Translations under genes and position numbers: made by a program | Assembly: GCA_000708835.1 (NCBI GenBank) | Contig: DF237270.1 | Coordinates: 39,004 to 103,003, forward strand | DNA from: Klebsormidium nitens | Taxonomy: Eukaryota; Streptophyta; Klebsormidiophyceae; Klebsormidiales; Klebsormidiaceae | Direction: 5' to 3' | DNA: 64,000 nt | Part shown: positions 21,416-32,670 of the stretch, piece by piece | Position numbering within the stretch: the stretch's first letter is position 1 | How the letters are laid out: each line of letters opens with the position of its first letter | Notes under the pieces: generated by a model | Database searches by the model: none | Seen by the model: the letters and a program-made list of their open reading frames with translations, nothing else | Told to the model about the DNA's origin: nothing

Positions 21416-24400
21416 ATGGCGTACCAGCCACCTGGATTGCCGCCATACAACGGCCCTTCACATTATGGCGATCCGCCCGATGTACCAAATGCGATGCAGG
21501 GGCCCTATTCTCCCCAAGCTGGTTTTTCTCACCCATCCGGGCTACACAGACAGATGGGTTACCAGTCCGCCCCGAGCGCTAACCCAGCCCCCAACCCGGG
21601 TTACAATTACCGAGGGGAGGGGAGTTACCCTCAGCATATCCAACCAACGTCCCCCCAGTTCGGAGCCTCGCAGGGTAGTACTTATTTTGGAGCAAACCGC
21701 CAGCCTTACCAGCAGAATTACCAGCAAACTTTCCAACCTAGGGAGCATCAAGTTCCAGATTACCAGTCACCCCATGCGTGGAACGGCCCATCTCAGCCGT
21801 CCAGTCCTTCCTACCTGCAATCTCAGCCGTCAGTTTCGCCCTACCTGCATTCCCAGCCGTCGATCGCAGCCCCCGACTACAGCCACCCATTTGCGGTCAA
21901 CCTTAACCCCCTGTTTGGAAACGGTCACTCAGCAGGGGTAATGCAGACGCCAGCGAGCCCGCGGCTCAACCCGCTTTACGCTTCCCCTGACCAACAGACC
22001 TTGGTAACCCCTGGTCAGTTCTTCCTTAACCAGTCCCAAACCCCCTTCTTAACCCAGTCCCAAAACCTGGGCCGGCAGCAGACGCTTCCACCCGCTCTAA
22101 CCCGGCCATCGACAGGGGTGCTCCCGAGTTACCTCGGGTCCAGAACGGGGTTGGTTCGTAACCCGCGGGGTAACCAGATGGGGATCGAGCTCGGGCGCGT
22201 CGGATCTGCTGACATGGCGAAATCGACGGTCATGATGCAGCTGCTGGCGGCGCATCACGAATCGCTCGGGCAGAGGGACGCGGTCAGTGCACGGCACGAG
22301 GAACTAGAGCGGCGGCATTACGAGCTCATGAAAGCGCAGGCGAGGCTCGAGGTGGAGCGGGAGGGGGGTGGTTCGCCCAGGCGAAACAGGGGGGGGAGCG
22401 GGAAGAGCCGGAACAGGAAGGATCTGGGAGTGATAGGGTGCTGCATAAGATTGAAACGATGGTCGAGGGACTGCATAAAAGGATAGAGGAGCACAACAAG
22501 ATTTTGACTCGGTCGGAGAAGGGGTCTGCAGAGGAGAAGCAGAGAAAGGACTGGGAGGAGGTGGCAAAACACGAAGAGAGGTGAAAAGGATTCTGTCTTC
22601 GAGAACCGCGCTAGAAAGGGAGTCTGTTTTGTGAGCTGGGTTCTTTCAGGTCGAGAAGCGGTGCTTGGTGTCGACTCGATTGTGTGTGAGGTGAAGTCTA
22701 AAGCCAATGTACAAAATTTGATTGTTGCCGTTCATTACTCTTCAGTAGAGTGACAATTTTGGGGATATGGAGAAATGCGCTTTGTTCCATGCAAAGCTCC
22801 GTCTGATTCTTCCATGTCCTGACAACGGACTATAGTACACGTGCATCAGAAAGGGTGGAAGGCCATAGACTTACGAACGCAGTATTGAAACAAGGAAGGT
22901 TCTCCCAGGATCATGGTCCAGTCATTGGACGGTCTCAGGTATCACCTAAACCTGGTTCTTGAGCACTCCCCTCTCAGGCTCTCGGCTCCGGAGCAACAGT
23001 TTCAACATTACAAAGTGGGCCCTGATTGACGAACCCGTATTTTTAGCGGAAAAAAGGTTGAAGGGCATAGAACTGATTTCGAGTGTACAAGATACAGAAG
23101 AGTCCCCTTTAAGGAGCATTGTTTGATCTTCATGTCGAACCGCCCCATCTTGACTCCTTAAGCCTTCCCTTTCAGGCTCTCGGTTCTGGAGCAACGGCTA
23201 GCGACAGCTCTGCCTGGCCCCCCCCAGTCGTCATCTCACCCGAGCTCTTCCCGCCAAGAACCGGCGACGATTCACCACCGGCCGCAACAGTCCAATGAAT
23301 CTCCCAACTATACCACACCAAAGCTCCCACTAACTGACAGCCCAAAACCAATAAGCGACACGAGATTGAGCCAACCTCACGAACCCCGAACACTGCCCTT
23401 GGATAGAAGCCCACCCCACGAGGGGGGTCCAGAGAACCTCAGGACCGAGCCCCTTGAAAATGGAGCCGGAGTCAGCTCACACGGGAACGGTGCGAATGAA
23501 GATCCCGCCCCCCGAGAGATTCTCGGGGGGCTGGTTATCGCTCCGGGGGGGTGCCGGGAAGCGCAGGACGAGGGGTATGCTGCCCTGTATTACGTGTACA
23601 TGGCGTTTCTGCTTGGACTTGCGGCGTACTGTATGGTATTCGCTGGGGCTCTCAAAGGAGGTGAGGCCCACCGAATTGACCTCTTGCCGGACTTGATAGA
23701 CGCCTTTTGTTTCTGACGACGGCGTGTTTCATCCGTTGGGCGTACTTTTGGATGCCTTGTTCGGTTCTATTGTGATGCTTCGCGGCTGTGAAATGGAAGC
23801 AATACTGGAGGCAGAGGGAAGAAAGTTCAGTTGAATAAGGCAAACGTTTCGGAAGTGTGATTCCTTTAGACCTAGCAGTGATGGCACTTTGCATCCTTAC
23901 ATAGCATCATTCTGCCCTCATGAAGGACCACCACTTCAGAGAGTTGCTTCGCTCTCCCAACGAAACGACTTACAATACAAGCAAGCTTTACGGTTGACGA
24001 AGATTCACAGCAACGCCCACATTCTGGGATACTTTGGCATCCCGCAAAATCATCGTACCAGTGCCGGCTCAGAAACCCCGAGGCGATTATTTCCGTTTCC
24101 GCCATCACAATGATTCCTTTTCCGCCGTCATCCAGCGGATTCCGGTCACCCGGGGGCCTGGTACCGTGAGGCGGGGTACATGCTCGCGAGCGCCGCCGGG
24201 GAGGCCCTGCTTCTGGTCGCGTTTCTGCTCGCGCTCGCGCGCGCGTTCCACGGCGCTGTCGTCATGGTGGTCGTCATCGTGCCGTCGCTGCTGAGCGCCC
24301 TCGGCGCGGGGGTGCTGCTGAGCAGGCGTAAGCAACGGTCAATTTCGACGGCAAAATAGTAGTCAAAAGCACAGAACGTTGAGAACTGGTAGAAGGGAAG

Positions 24401-27400
24401 AGAAAAGAAAGGTCCGCCAACAGGAGCCGGCAATGGGTTGTTTCAGAGCTTCTCGCTCCGTTTTACTCGAAGAGCACACATTAGCATTTGAACTCCGTCT
24501 CCTCCACAATTTTTGTCTATCCGGAAGCGATTCATTAAAGCCCAGCAAAGCGAGATCGAAAAGAAACCGACCCAGGCCCAAACCGCGAACGTCCTTGCTT
24601 CGTGAAACTGGGGACCAGATGCTTCACCTCGATATGTATCACAAATGCGCAGGCAGGACGAAAGCGGGGACCAAACGGGGTGGCCAGATGTCCCGTCTCC
24701 GGTATGTCTGACTTGCTTGTGTTTGCGAAAGCTCGAACTTGTGTGGTTAGATATTTGCCCCAGTCAAAAAGGCCTCCAAATCACGGTAGCATTCAAAACA
24801 GTTCACGAAGGCGATTAGACGAAACCGTCGATACCTTGCCCTTATTCAACGGGTATATGACTAAGGTTCATGAGGTTCTTGAAAGGTTCAATTGTCTTGC
24901 AGAAATGTGGGTGCCCGGAGGACTGATGTGCGGCGTCCTTTTGGCGACCTTGCTGGGCATCTTCCTGGCGCGAAAAGGCCTTTCCTTCGCCGGCGCCACC
25001 TCCGGGGTCGCCTTCGACGCGATGCGCGAGCGGTGGGGGACAGTCATCTTCTGCATCTTTACGGCCATTCTACAGGTGCGAAAAAGAAGCATTCATGGTA
25101 TTCTCATAGTTCTGTTCAGTACCCTTCTTTCCTTGCGGAGGTTTTCCTTGACCGTCTTTTGTCGTGGAATCTCGTTTGTGACGGCATATACAGCGGAACA
25201 CGGGAGCTTTTTAGGGTTGGAATTCCGCCTCCGCGTAAGTCAATGCTAATTAACGACGTTCTTTGTTATTGACTCCTGGCACGAACAAACCTCGTGAGCT
25301 CGCTAGAAACCACTTTTTGTTCCTAACAGATTGCCCTTGACAGCGGGGACTAGGAAATCAATTGCTCACACGGAGCTTCTTTCTCATAATCTGAAGCGGA
25401 CTCCCGTTTATCGCCTTCAGGGTGTCGCCACCCTTTGCCTTCTCATCGAGGTGGTCATCTGCGTGCGGGGCCTTGGCTGGGCTGCGACCATCCCCTACAT
25501 CATGGGCTACCTTTGGACTCTCTCGGTCGCCGCAAACAACGTCCATTTTGTAGTGGGCGGCTCCGTAGCTGCTTGGTGCTCCGCCGAACCCCTCGTAAGC
25601 CTCGCTCAGCCGACGCGCGACCGCGAGCGCGACGCGGCGGGCCGCGTCGCTCCTGGGTCACCACAGCAAAGCCGGAGGTTTAGAGATCCCGCGGGTTCCG
25701 GCCAAACCCAGTCTGGTTTAGCGGTGGTTATCGGAGCCAATGTCGGCGCCAAACCCGAAGGCGAAGCGCCGCGAGTTCAGGGGTGGGTGGAAGCGAAGGG
25801 TTTGGAGGTTTCGGCCGCGCGGCCGCGTCGCAAGGTGGCGGGCACGCCGTCGTTCGTGAAGTGGGCGATCACGAAGTCGGCCGGGAGCGTCTGCGGTGGC
25901 GTCATCGTTGACGTCAGCGTGTGGCTGGTCGACTGGGCGGTGTACATCCTCGGGTAAGAACCTAGTGGCCGACATCTCTTTTCAAAGTCTAGTTATTCTC
26001 ACTCTCTTCTGCGTATTTTTCGCATCGTCAGAAGCCCCTTCGATTTCCAATGGTAGGTTCTAGGGAAGGGAGTGAATCAGCCGCTTGTATGTGGCTGCTT
26101 TGACCCAATCTGGTTACGCACTACCAGCGTTAAAATCAGGGTCCTAAAACGGGCGAAAATGGGCGAATTTGCGAATTTAGGTAAGCGTTTTTGCGGATGT
26201 CCCAGTAAGCCAAAAGCCGGCTCAAATTCGTATGCGAAAAGGAGAAGGACAGCATTCTTTCTGCTTTGCTCGAGTGCAAACAGGACAGTTGTCTGAAATC
26301 GTTGGAGTGAGCCTGCAAAGACACAGGAGGCCGCAATTTTAGCATCTCTTAAAAGGATGAATTTCTTTGCCTTGCAGCTTTTTGTGCTGTTGTTGCACGT
26401 TCTGCTGCGGCGACAGCTCCGCTTTCCACATGCGCGACTGGGCAAAGGAACGGAGCAACAGGTTCGGGCTAGTGCGGTGCGGGATGAGGGGCACGACTTA
26501 CGTCCAGTCAAGCAAGGACGCGTGGCGGTTTGTCAAGGCATCTGCATCTCGTGAGTACCTTGACAGGCTTATCTCGCCAACCATATTCCGCATGGAAACC
26601 AGGCCTCCGAACCTGATTAAAGATTTCGCACGGCTTTGGTAGGAATAAGTGGACGGATTAGTCTCGAAGTTTTGACGAGAGACTAGACTGGACTTCCGAA
26701 GCGTTTCTCTCGTGGTTCTGATTACCTGCAGCACTTCTAAACTATGGGAACTCTCGCTCTTGCGAGCGTGGTCGAGAATTTTGAAACGGCAATGACAATC
26801 TTTTGCCGAAAGGGTAACCCACTTGATGTTCTTAAACACGTGCTAGCATACCATCCTTGTCCACCTTCTACCTTCCAGACGCCATGGCCGATGGTGACGT
26901 CATGCACCACGTGGTGTTCCTGGGCTCCCTGTTCGGCGCGCTGCTCCCCGGGTGTCTCACCGCGCTCTGGGCTAGGAGCAACCACGGGGGGGACAACGAG
27001 CTGGTCATCTTTGCATTTATAGCAGGGTTCCTGGTGAGCACATGAACTAGAGACGGTCGGTTGATGAACGGAGGCCTTTTCAGCAATTTCCGAAGAATGG
27101 TATACATTGCCCAATAATTTAGTATGCGAGGAAGTTGACTTACTGAGGGCAGTTTAAGACGTGTTTAAAAACAAACATGAATCCAGACTCTATAATGTTC
27201 CACCACATAGATGTTTGGGTACAAAACAGAGTCGTCCAGTTTGTATCATGTAGCGAACAGAAGAGTCACAGCGACATTTCATCCCCTGTCCTCTCTAGAT
27301 TTCAAAGGGCAAGTGACGATCATGCAGAATTTTGTTCCCACTTGTAAGGAAACTCAAACTTTCGGGATAATGCCACGTTTCAGTGCTAAAAGACCTCATT

Positions 27401-30127
27401 ACTTTGTGATTACAGCTGGGATACGCTATCGTCCAACCGTTGTTCCACGCGCTGTCCTCCGCCGCGGCCGCCATTCTCCTGTGCGCCATGGAAGATCCGC
27501 TGCAACTGGAGCGGAACCGGAATCCGCTCTGCGCAGAGCTGAAAGCCGCCTGGTCCAAAACTTGGGGCCGCACTCCGTGGGACGACCTCATACTGAGCAC
27601 GCGCGTCGCGGCCGCGTCGCGCGAGTCGGGCGCTATCGCAAATCCTTGGGCGGTCACCGAGATCTGGGGCGCGGAACACGTGGCGCAAGGAGAGGGCGTA
27701 CACGTGGCGCCCAGAGAGGGGAGCGATGACGGCAGTCCGCATCCGGGATCGCGACCAGGGATGGTTCGTGATAATCAAAAGCTCGTGGTTTACGAGCCGG
27801 CAATCTTCCCTGCCCACCCGCCCGCTTATCCGGAACCGCCGGAGTCATTCCGAGTTTCTCAGTCGCAACTAGGATCGGGGTCTTTTACCGGGCAACCGGG
27901 GAAGCACAGCGAAGATTCGACCAAACATGACCAAGGCCAAGTAGAAGAACCGAGCTTTTCGAAGGCGGCTCACAGTCCTTCTAAGCAGGAGGTGGAAAGC
28001 AGGGGCCCTACAAACGGATCGAACCCAATCCGGCCGGATGCCGCTAACCAGAACGGTCCTGGTCAGAATAGCAGTCCAGCGGAAGGAACGGTCGCCTACG
28101 GAAGCGGACGACCAAAGGGTTCTGGCAGTGGCGAGGACATCTTGGCCCGAACGATCGGCAAGATCAAAGGGGTTGGCTTCGAAGAAGAGGACATCAAATG
28201 GGTGAAGGGGGGCATGGATAACGGCGGGCAACTGCCCACGGAAAACTTGACCGGAATGCCGGAACAACAAGTTGGAAAAGCACCGGAAAGACACGTGAGC
28301 GGGGCAGAGAGTCTTATGTCGAGAACAAGCGCAAAGGAGGGCGAAGAGAAGGGGAGTACGCCACAAAAGGCAGAAGCATACGGAAGCGCAGAGCGGAACG
28401 GAACGCGAGGACCGGTGCCGAGCGGGACGGCTGCGGCCAGCGTTCCGTCCGGGGCCCGCGCAACGGAAAAGTCTGAACCGCAAGAAGCGAAAGTGAAGGG
28501 AACGACTGGAGGGACCGTTCAGGGACCCCAATCTGTTAGCAGTTTTGGGGCCAGCGTTCCGTCAGGGGCCAGCGGAACGGAAAAGCTTGAATCGCGAAGA
28601 GCGGAAGCCAAGGGAACGACGAGGGGGACCGTTCAGGGACCCCAATCTGGTGAGAACTCTGGGGCCAGCATTCCGTCAGGGGCAAGCGCAACGGAAAAGC
28701 TTGAGACGCGAGGAGCGGAAGCGAAGGCGGCGACTGGGGGGACCGTTCGAGGACCGCAGACTGACAGGACAGCTGTAGGCAGCGTTCCGTCAGGCGCAAG
28801 CGCAGCGGAAAGGTCTGGACCGCGAGGAGCGGAAGCCAAGGGAACGACGAGGGAGACCGTTCAGGGACCCCAATTTGTTGGGACCTCTGGGGCCAGCGCA
28901 ACGGAAATGTCCGGGACGCCAGGAGCGGAAGCGAAGGGAGCGACCGCAGGAAACGTTCGGGGACCCCAGACTGACAGGACAGCTGGAGGCAGCGTTCCGT
29001 CAGGCGGAAGCACAACGGAAAAGTCTGAAACGCGAGGAGCGGAAGCAAAAGGAGCGACCGCGGGATCAGTTCGGGGACCGAACAGTGACAGCAAACTGCC
29101 GCTCGTAATTGACGGGAACGTGAGAGGAACAGCAGGGACGGGCGGGCAATCTGGGACGGAACCGAGCAGAATTGCAAGATCTGGACCGGAAAGGGGTGAA
29201 AAGACCGGAAAAGGGGTTTCGTCTGTGATGGATGCGGAGGGAAGTAGGACGGCGCAAAAGGGTGGCACAGCGGCAGTGCGCGAAGTTGACAGTAGAAGCG
29301 GGAGCGGAGCCCAGACCGGATTTCAGACCGGGAGCGGAACAACTAGCAGCGGCGGAACTTCCGAGAGCAAGGGTAACCAGGGGGAAGGGCCTTCGAGCGT
29401 CAGCGGGAAGGAAGGGGCGAAGAGCGCTGGAAATGTGAAGGCTGGCTCAAGGGAAAACGAGCCAGAACGGAACTCTGGGAAGGAAAGCGGAAGCGGAAAG
29501 TCTGGTGTGGCCGAAGCTGCACCAGTTGCGAGGGCAGGAACCGGGGGGTCAAGTTTCAAGGTGAAAGACGCGCTCAAAGACGAGAGTGCGCGGGAAGACA
29601 AGGGCAACGGTGGGGGCGTTGACCAAAGTCGAAAGCCGGGGAGCGGATCAGCGGATACCGTTCCTTCCGCCGGAATGAATCAGCCCATCCTTGGGACAGG
29701 GCCTAAGAGCGCGGAAAACGGAAAAGCAGGACTCCCTGGCGTCCAACCAACCGTAACGGAAGCATTGAAGGAGGGCTCGATTTCCAAAAAGATCGACGAT
29801 TCCAATCCAAACGGCAAGCCGAGTCTGCAAAAGGGCTCTAGCAAAGTCGAAGAGTCGCCGCGTAAGAATCTGCCGGACGTAAGCAAGGTGGAGAAAGTAA
29901 CGGGTCTTGGCAAGGAGGACGAGGTGCCACGTGGCAAGCTGGCGGGGCAAAAGGACGAAGTGACGCCCCAGGGGACACGTGTCAAGCTGGCAGACCTGCA
30001 GCCGGTCCGGCCCAAAGGCGTTCCGCTGGAGGGCGGTTCCGTCCAAGGCGCTTTGCAGCCGGAAAAGGATGCGGCTCCGTTGAAGGCTGGGCCGAAGGAC
30101 GATGTTCCACGTAATAATGCGAAGTAG
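21416..30127 (+). CDS. Choline-transporter-like (CTL/SLC44/PNS1) protein with very long disordered ends
   Basis: Exons 21416-22580, 23176-23660, 24136-24327, 24903-25075, 25421-25953, 26378-26550, 26879-27033, 27416-30127 join in phase to about 1862 residues, allowing one missing G in exon 1. Residues 1-290 are P/Q/S/N-rich; 290-400 form a coiled coil (LLAAHHESLGQRDAVSARHE, HKIETMVEGLHKRIEEHNK) that continues across the first junction into LSVLEQRL. Membrane helices follow from about 520 to 1000. CTL hallmarks are the segment IPYIMGYLWTLSVAANNVHF before the domain's conserved loop, SFVKWAITKSAGSVCGGVI, YVQSSKDAWRFVKAS and the C-terminal ILLCAMEDPLQLERN. Family members carry choline or related solutes, or act in membrane trafficking; substrate here is unknown. 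A long loop insert lies at about 735-810. From about 1010 onward the tail is G/S/E/K-rich with in-frame repeats. CTLs are usually 500-800 residues. Confidence 0.88.
22965..23215 (+). repeat. Decayed upstream copy of a CTL exon 5' edge
   Basis: The acceptor and first bases of exon 23176-23660 (CAGGCTCTCGGTTCTGGAGC, from 23173) recur at 22975 as CAGGCTCTCGGCTCCGGAGC, 198 bp upstream inside the intron, with a pyrimidine tract before each. The upstream copy diverges after about 30 bp. Confidence 0.8.
28436..29090 (+). repeat. 114-bp in-frame coding minisatellite in the CTL tail
   Basis: Units start at 28436, 28550, 28664, 28778, 28892 and 28988: four full 114-bp (38-residue) units, one of 96 bp lacking the xxVPSG segment, and a final partial unit. 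The consensus is A/G-S-V-P-S-G-A-S-x-T-E-K, then RGAEAKGTT, then GTVxGPQ. Units differ by about 10-25 percent and none breaks the frame. Confidence 0.92.
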
Positions 30128-31696
30128 ATTGTATAGGCGATACGAAAGTTGTACGTCGAAGATACAAGCGTGGGTTTTTCTCGTTCTCCGAAGTGGATAA
30201 TAACGAAGCATACGTGAAGTCGGTGTGTGTCGTGACACATCGACATGTCAGGCTCGATTAGCAACAAACCTGTGTAAAGGTATGGGCGTAAGGGTTAGCA
30301 ACAACTGAGGGACGATGAGTTCGAGCCTTAATTCCGTCAATAAGCGGACTGCATCTAGCCACTGGATGCTCAAAGGATGCTCTTAGGTCACTGATTCAAC
30401 GACTTGCTCTCGCTTCTAGTTTCTGTCAGAGGCGGGACGAGGAGAATGGTCACCATTCTCCACGGTGGTCTTAGGACCCTGGTAGTACCCTTCCGGTTCT
30501 CGTACCATATATGCTCTAAGCAGGCTGAAGACAAAAAAAAGTGAGGATAACCAATTGCCGGTAGACGTTGTAATTGGATATAGCCGCGCGGCCGGCCTGA
30601 TGCCAGCATTTAAAAGCATCAAGTAGGACAGGCCTGCTAGTGCAAGTCGCCGGACGTGCAATCTCGTTGCGGCGCAGTTTGTTGAGGATCGGATGCAACT
30701 TACTTCATATTGATGCCCCCCCTAGTCTAACTGCAAAGGCTTTCGATCTGGAATCCACCTCTGATCGTGCTCTATATTCTGCCGGCTCTCAGGCCACCAC
30801 AAGCTGGTTAGCGACCTCGACCAGCGACCATCATTAAAGTGTGATTCCAGTTATATATCGACAGCTGCGCATAGCCTCATGCACGTACATGGGCCGCAGG
30901 CCGCCTGCCTAATGATGCAGGACATCTTTTCCGGATCCCTCAATATGACTTGAGATCGAGTATCACGAGTGATTTAGGCATGCCGCGATGAGATGAGCAG
31001 ATGCCTCGCCGTACTGTCCCGGAGTCCGTATTGCAAGATATAGAACCCGGGGATCCGATGAAAAATGATCGGTGTTTGATCTATTCGTGTTGATCTTCTG
31101 GTGCATGCTACCGCTGATGCAGCACATGATGCTTTATGGCCCTCATTTACTATGCACGCCGGGAGTTTGCCGGATATATATGGGCATTCATCAGTAGACA
31201 GTGCAATTAACGTTTTTGCTACTTTCAATCGGGATACTCTACAAAAGATGCGCCTAGTGGAAGCAGCATATCCGTGGCCTCTTTCTGTGTCTGGTCATGA
31301 TTGTTGAATCATGACGGGCGGCAACGCTAGCCTGCGCCTTTCGAGTCTTTCGCACATACATACATCTCACTTCATTCTTCGCAAGAGGTGCACAGATGAC
31401 GAATTCCAAAATTTTGTTGAACTTGAAGCTTGACAGCCACAATACAATGAGCTGAAGTCCAACGTCTGCTTGTGTTTCTTCTTACAGTCAGCTTATCAGT
31501 GCGTCCGACAACCTGCTAAGGCAGAGAGTAGAGATCAGAATGCATGCCTATCCTGACATTGCGCCCCCTAGGAAAACCTTTTACACCTCAGAATGGTCTA
31601 GCAAACTCTGCAACTACTGCGTTGTTGCCACTCGTTAGCTCATCAACCTGTAGGTCAGAATCTGCAACTACTGCATTATTGCCACTCGTTAGCTCA
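30128..31696. other. Intergenic: 3' flanks of the CTL and lectin-1 genes
   Basis: The two genes converge here. No open frame above about 84 codons and no recognised domain. The right end holds a 54-bp tandem duplication next to the lectin stop (separate entry). Confidence 0.5.
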
Positions 31697-31711
31697 TCAA
31701 ACTGTGGTTAG
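31607..31711. repeat. 54-bp tandem duplication spanning the lectin-1 stop
   Basis: 31607-31660 and 31661-31711 share TCTGCAACTACTGC, then TTGCCACTCGTTAGCTCATC, with a few changes. The second copy includes the lectin stop codon (31697-31699) and last codons. Confidence 0.85.
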
Positions 31712-32670
31712 CGCACCGGTTGAGTTGCTGGAACCAATGGCCAACCAGCGGGCCTTCACCCCTGACACCTTGGTATCCATCCAGGTAAAGAATTCAACGT
31801 CGAAATCGGTGGTTGTTACGTTCTTCACCTCCACCTGCATTCTGATGGCGCCAGTAATGTAGAAGTCGAGATAGTTGATCGAGGCGTGCACGATAGGGGG
31901 CTTGCTGAAGGGCGTCGCGAATGTGACCTTGACGGTGCTCACGCGGTTGCCATTTGGCGTGCCCCGATCAATGAGTGGTGCCCCTGCGGTGGCATCCCCT
32001 TCCTCCACGTGCAGCCCAGAAAAAGCTGCAAGGGATTGCGAGTGGGGATGTGTGAGCAACGTCCTGCAGAGTGGTGGTTTGACAATTCCTTCTCTAGAGG
32101 AGCATCCTGACAATCCTTGACAAACAGATCATCAAAGCCGTGTAAGACCTGGAAGAGTACAGCATCAAAAGCGGTCTAGATCTGGAGGATTACGGCGTAG
32201 AAAGCAATCGAGAGCTAAACATATCGGCATCAAAGCAATCTAGATCTGGAAAGATGTGACAAGCCTAAAGAAGCTACTGGTATCAGGTGCCCAAACACAT
32301 GTCTCGATGAGGCAGAGTACTTCATCCCGGGCCGCGCGTTCTTGGCAGTTAAGAACACTCTCATATATCGAAGCTCTCTACAGAAGGGCTTACTGATCAT
32401 AACAGTTGGCAATATTGCTTGTGCCCAAGAGGCTTATGCTATTGTAGTCTGCGTGCTCCACCGCAATTGTCTTGATCAGCTTCTCTTCAATTGCAGGGAG
32501 GTTCCATGCTACAATTTCCGAAAGGCACCGCACGATTTTCAGAAGCTCTGATCTCTACTCACTACCCCTTGGATGGTACTATTTTTCAACTCCCAAAAAA
32601 GTACGAAATAAAAAAAGCAATTTTGCTCACCGATATCCTCCTGCTGGAGAGCATTGAAAGACGCAGCCAT
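31697..32670 (-). CDS. H-type lectin domain protein 1
   Basis: Two exons, 32670-32631 and 32025-31697, joined in phase 1, give 122 residues. The domain (about 40-112) shows the H-type lectin pattern: VTFATPFSKPPIVHAS strand pair, LDF, a VEVKNVTTTDFDVEFFTW core and the closing KARWLAIGSS. H-type lectins bind GalNAc-like sugars, often as trimers (family knowledge). The short N-terminus MAASFNALQQEDIA has no signal peptide, so a cytosolic location is likelier. Gene structure (tiny first exon ending in phase 1, one long second exon) is the same as in the lectin gene at 34617-36082, so the two are duplicates. The intron is 605 bp. Confidence 0.85.

Noticed and set aside
28536-29342. Long minus-strand frame opposite the CTL tail
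   Set aside because: It mirrors the biased codon use of the 114-bp coding repeats; the plus frame joins the transporter core in phase.
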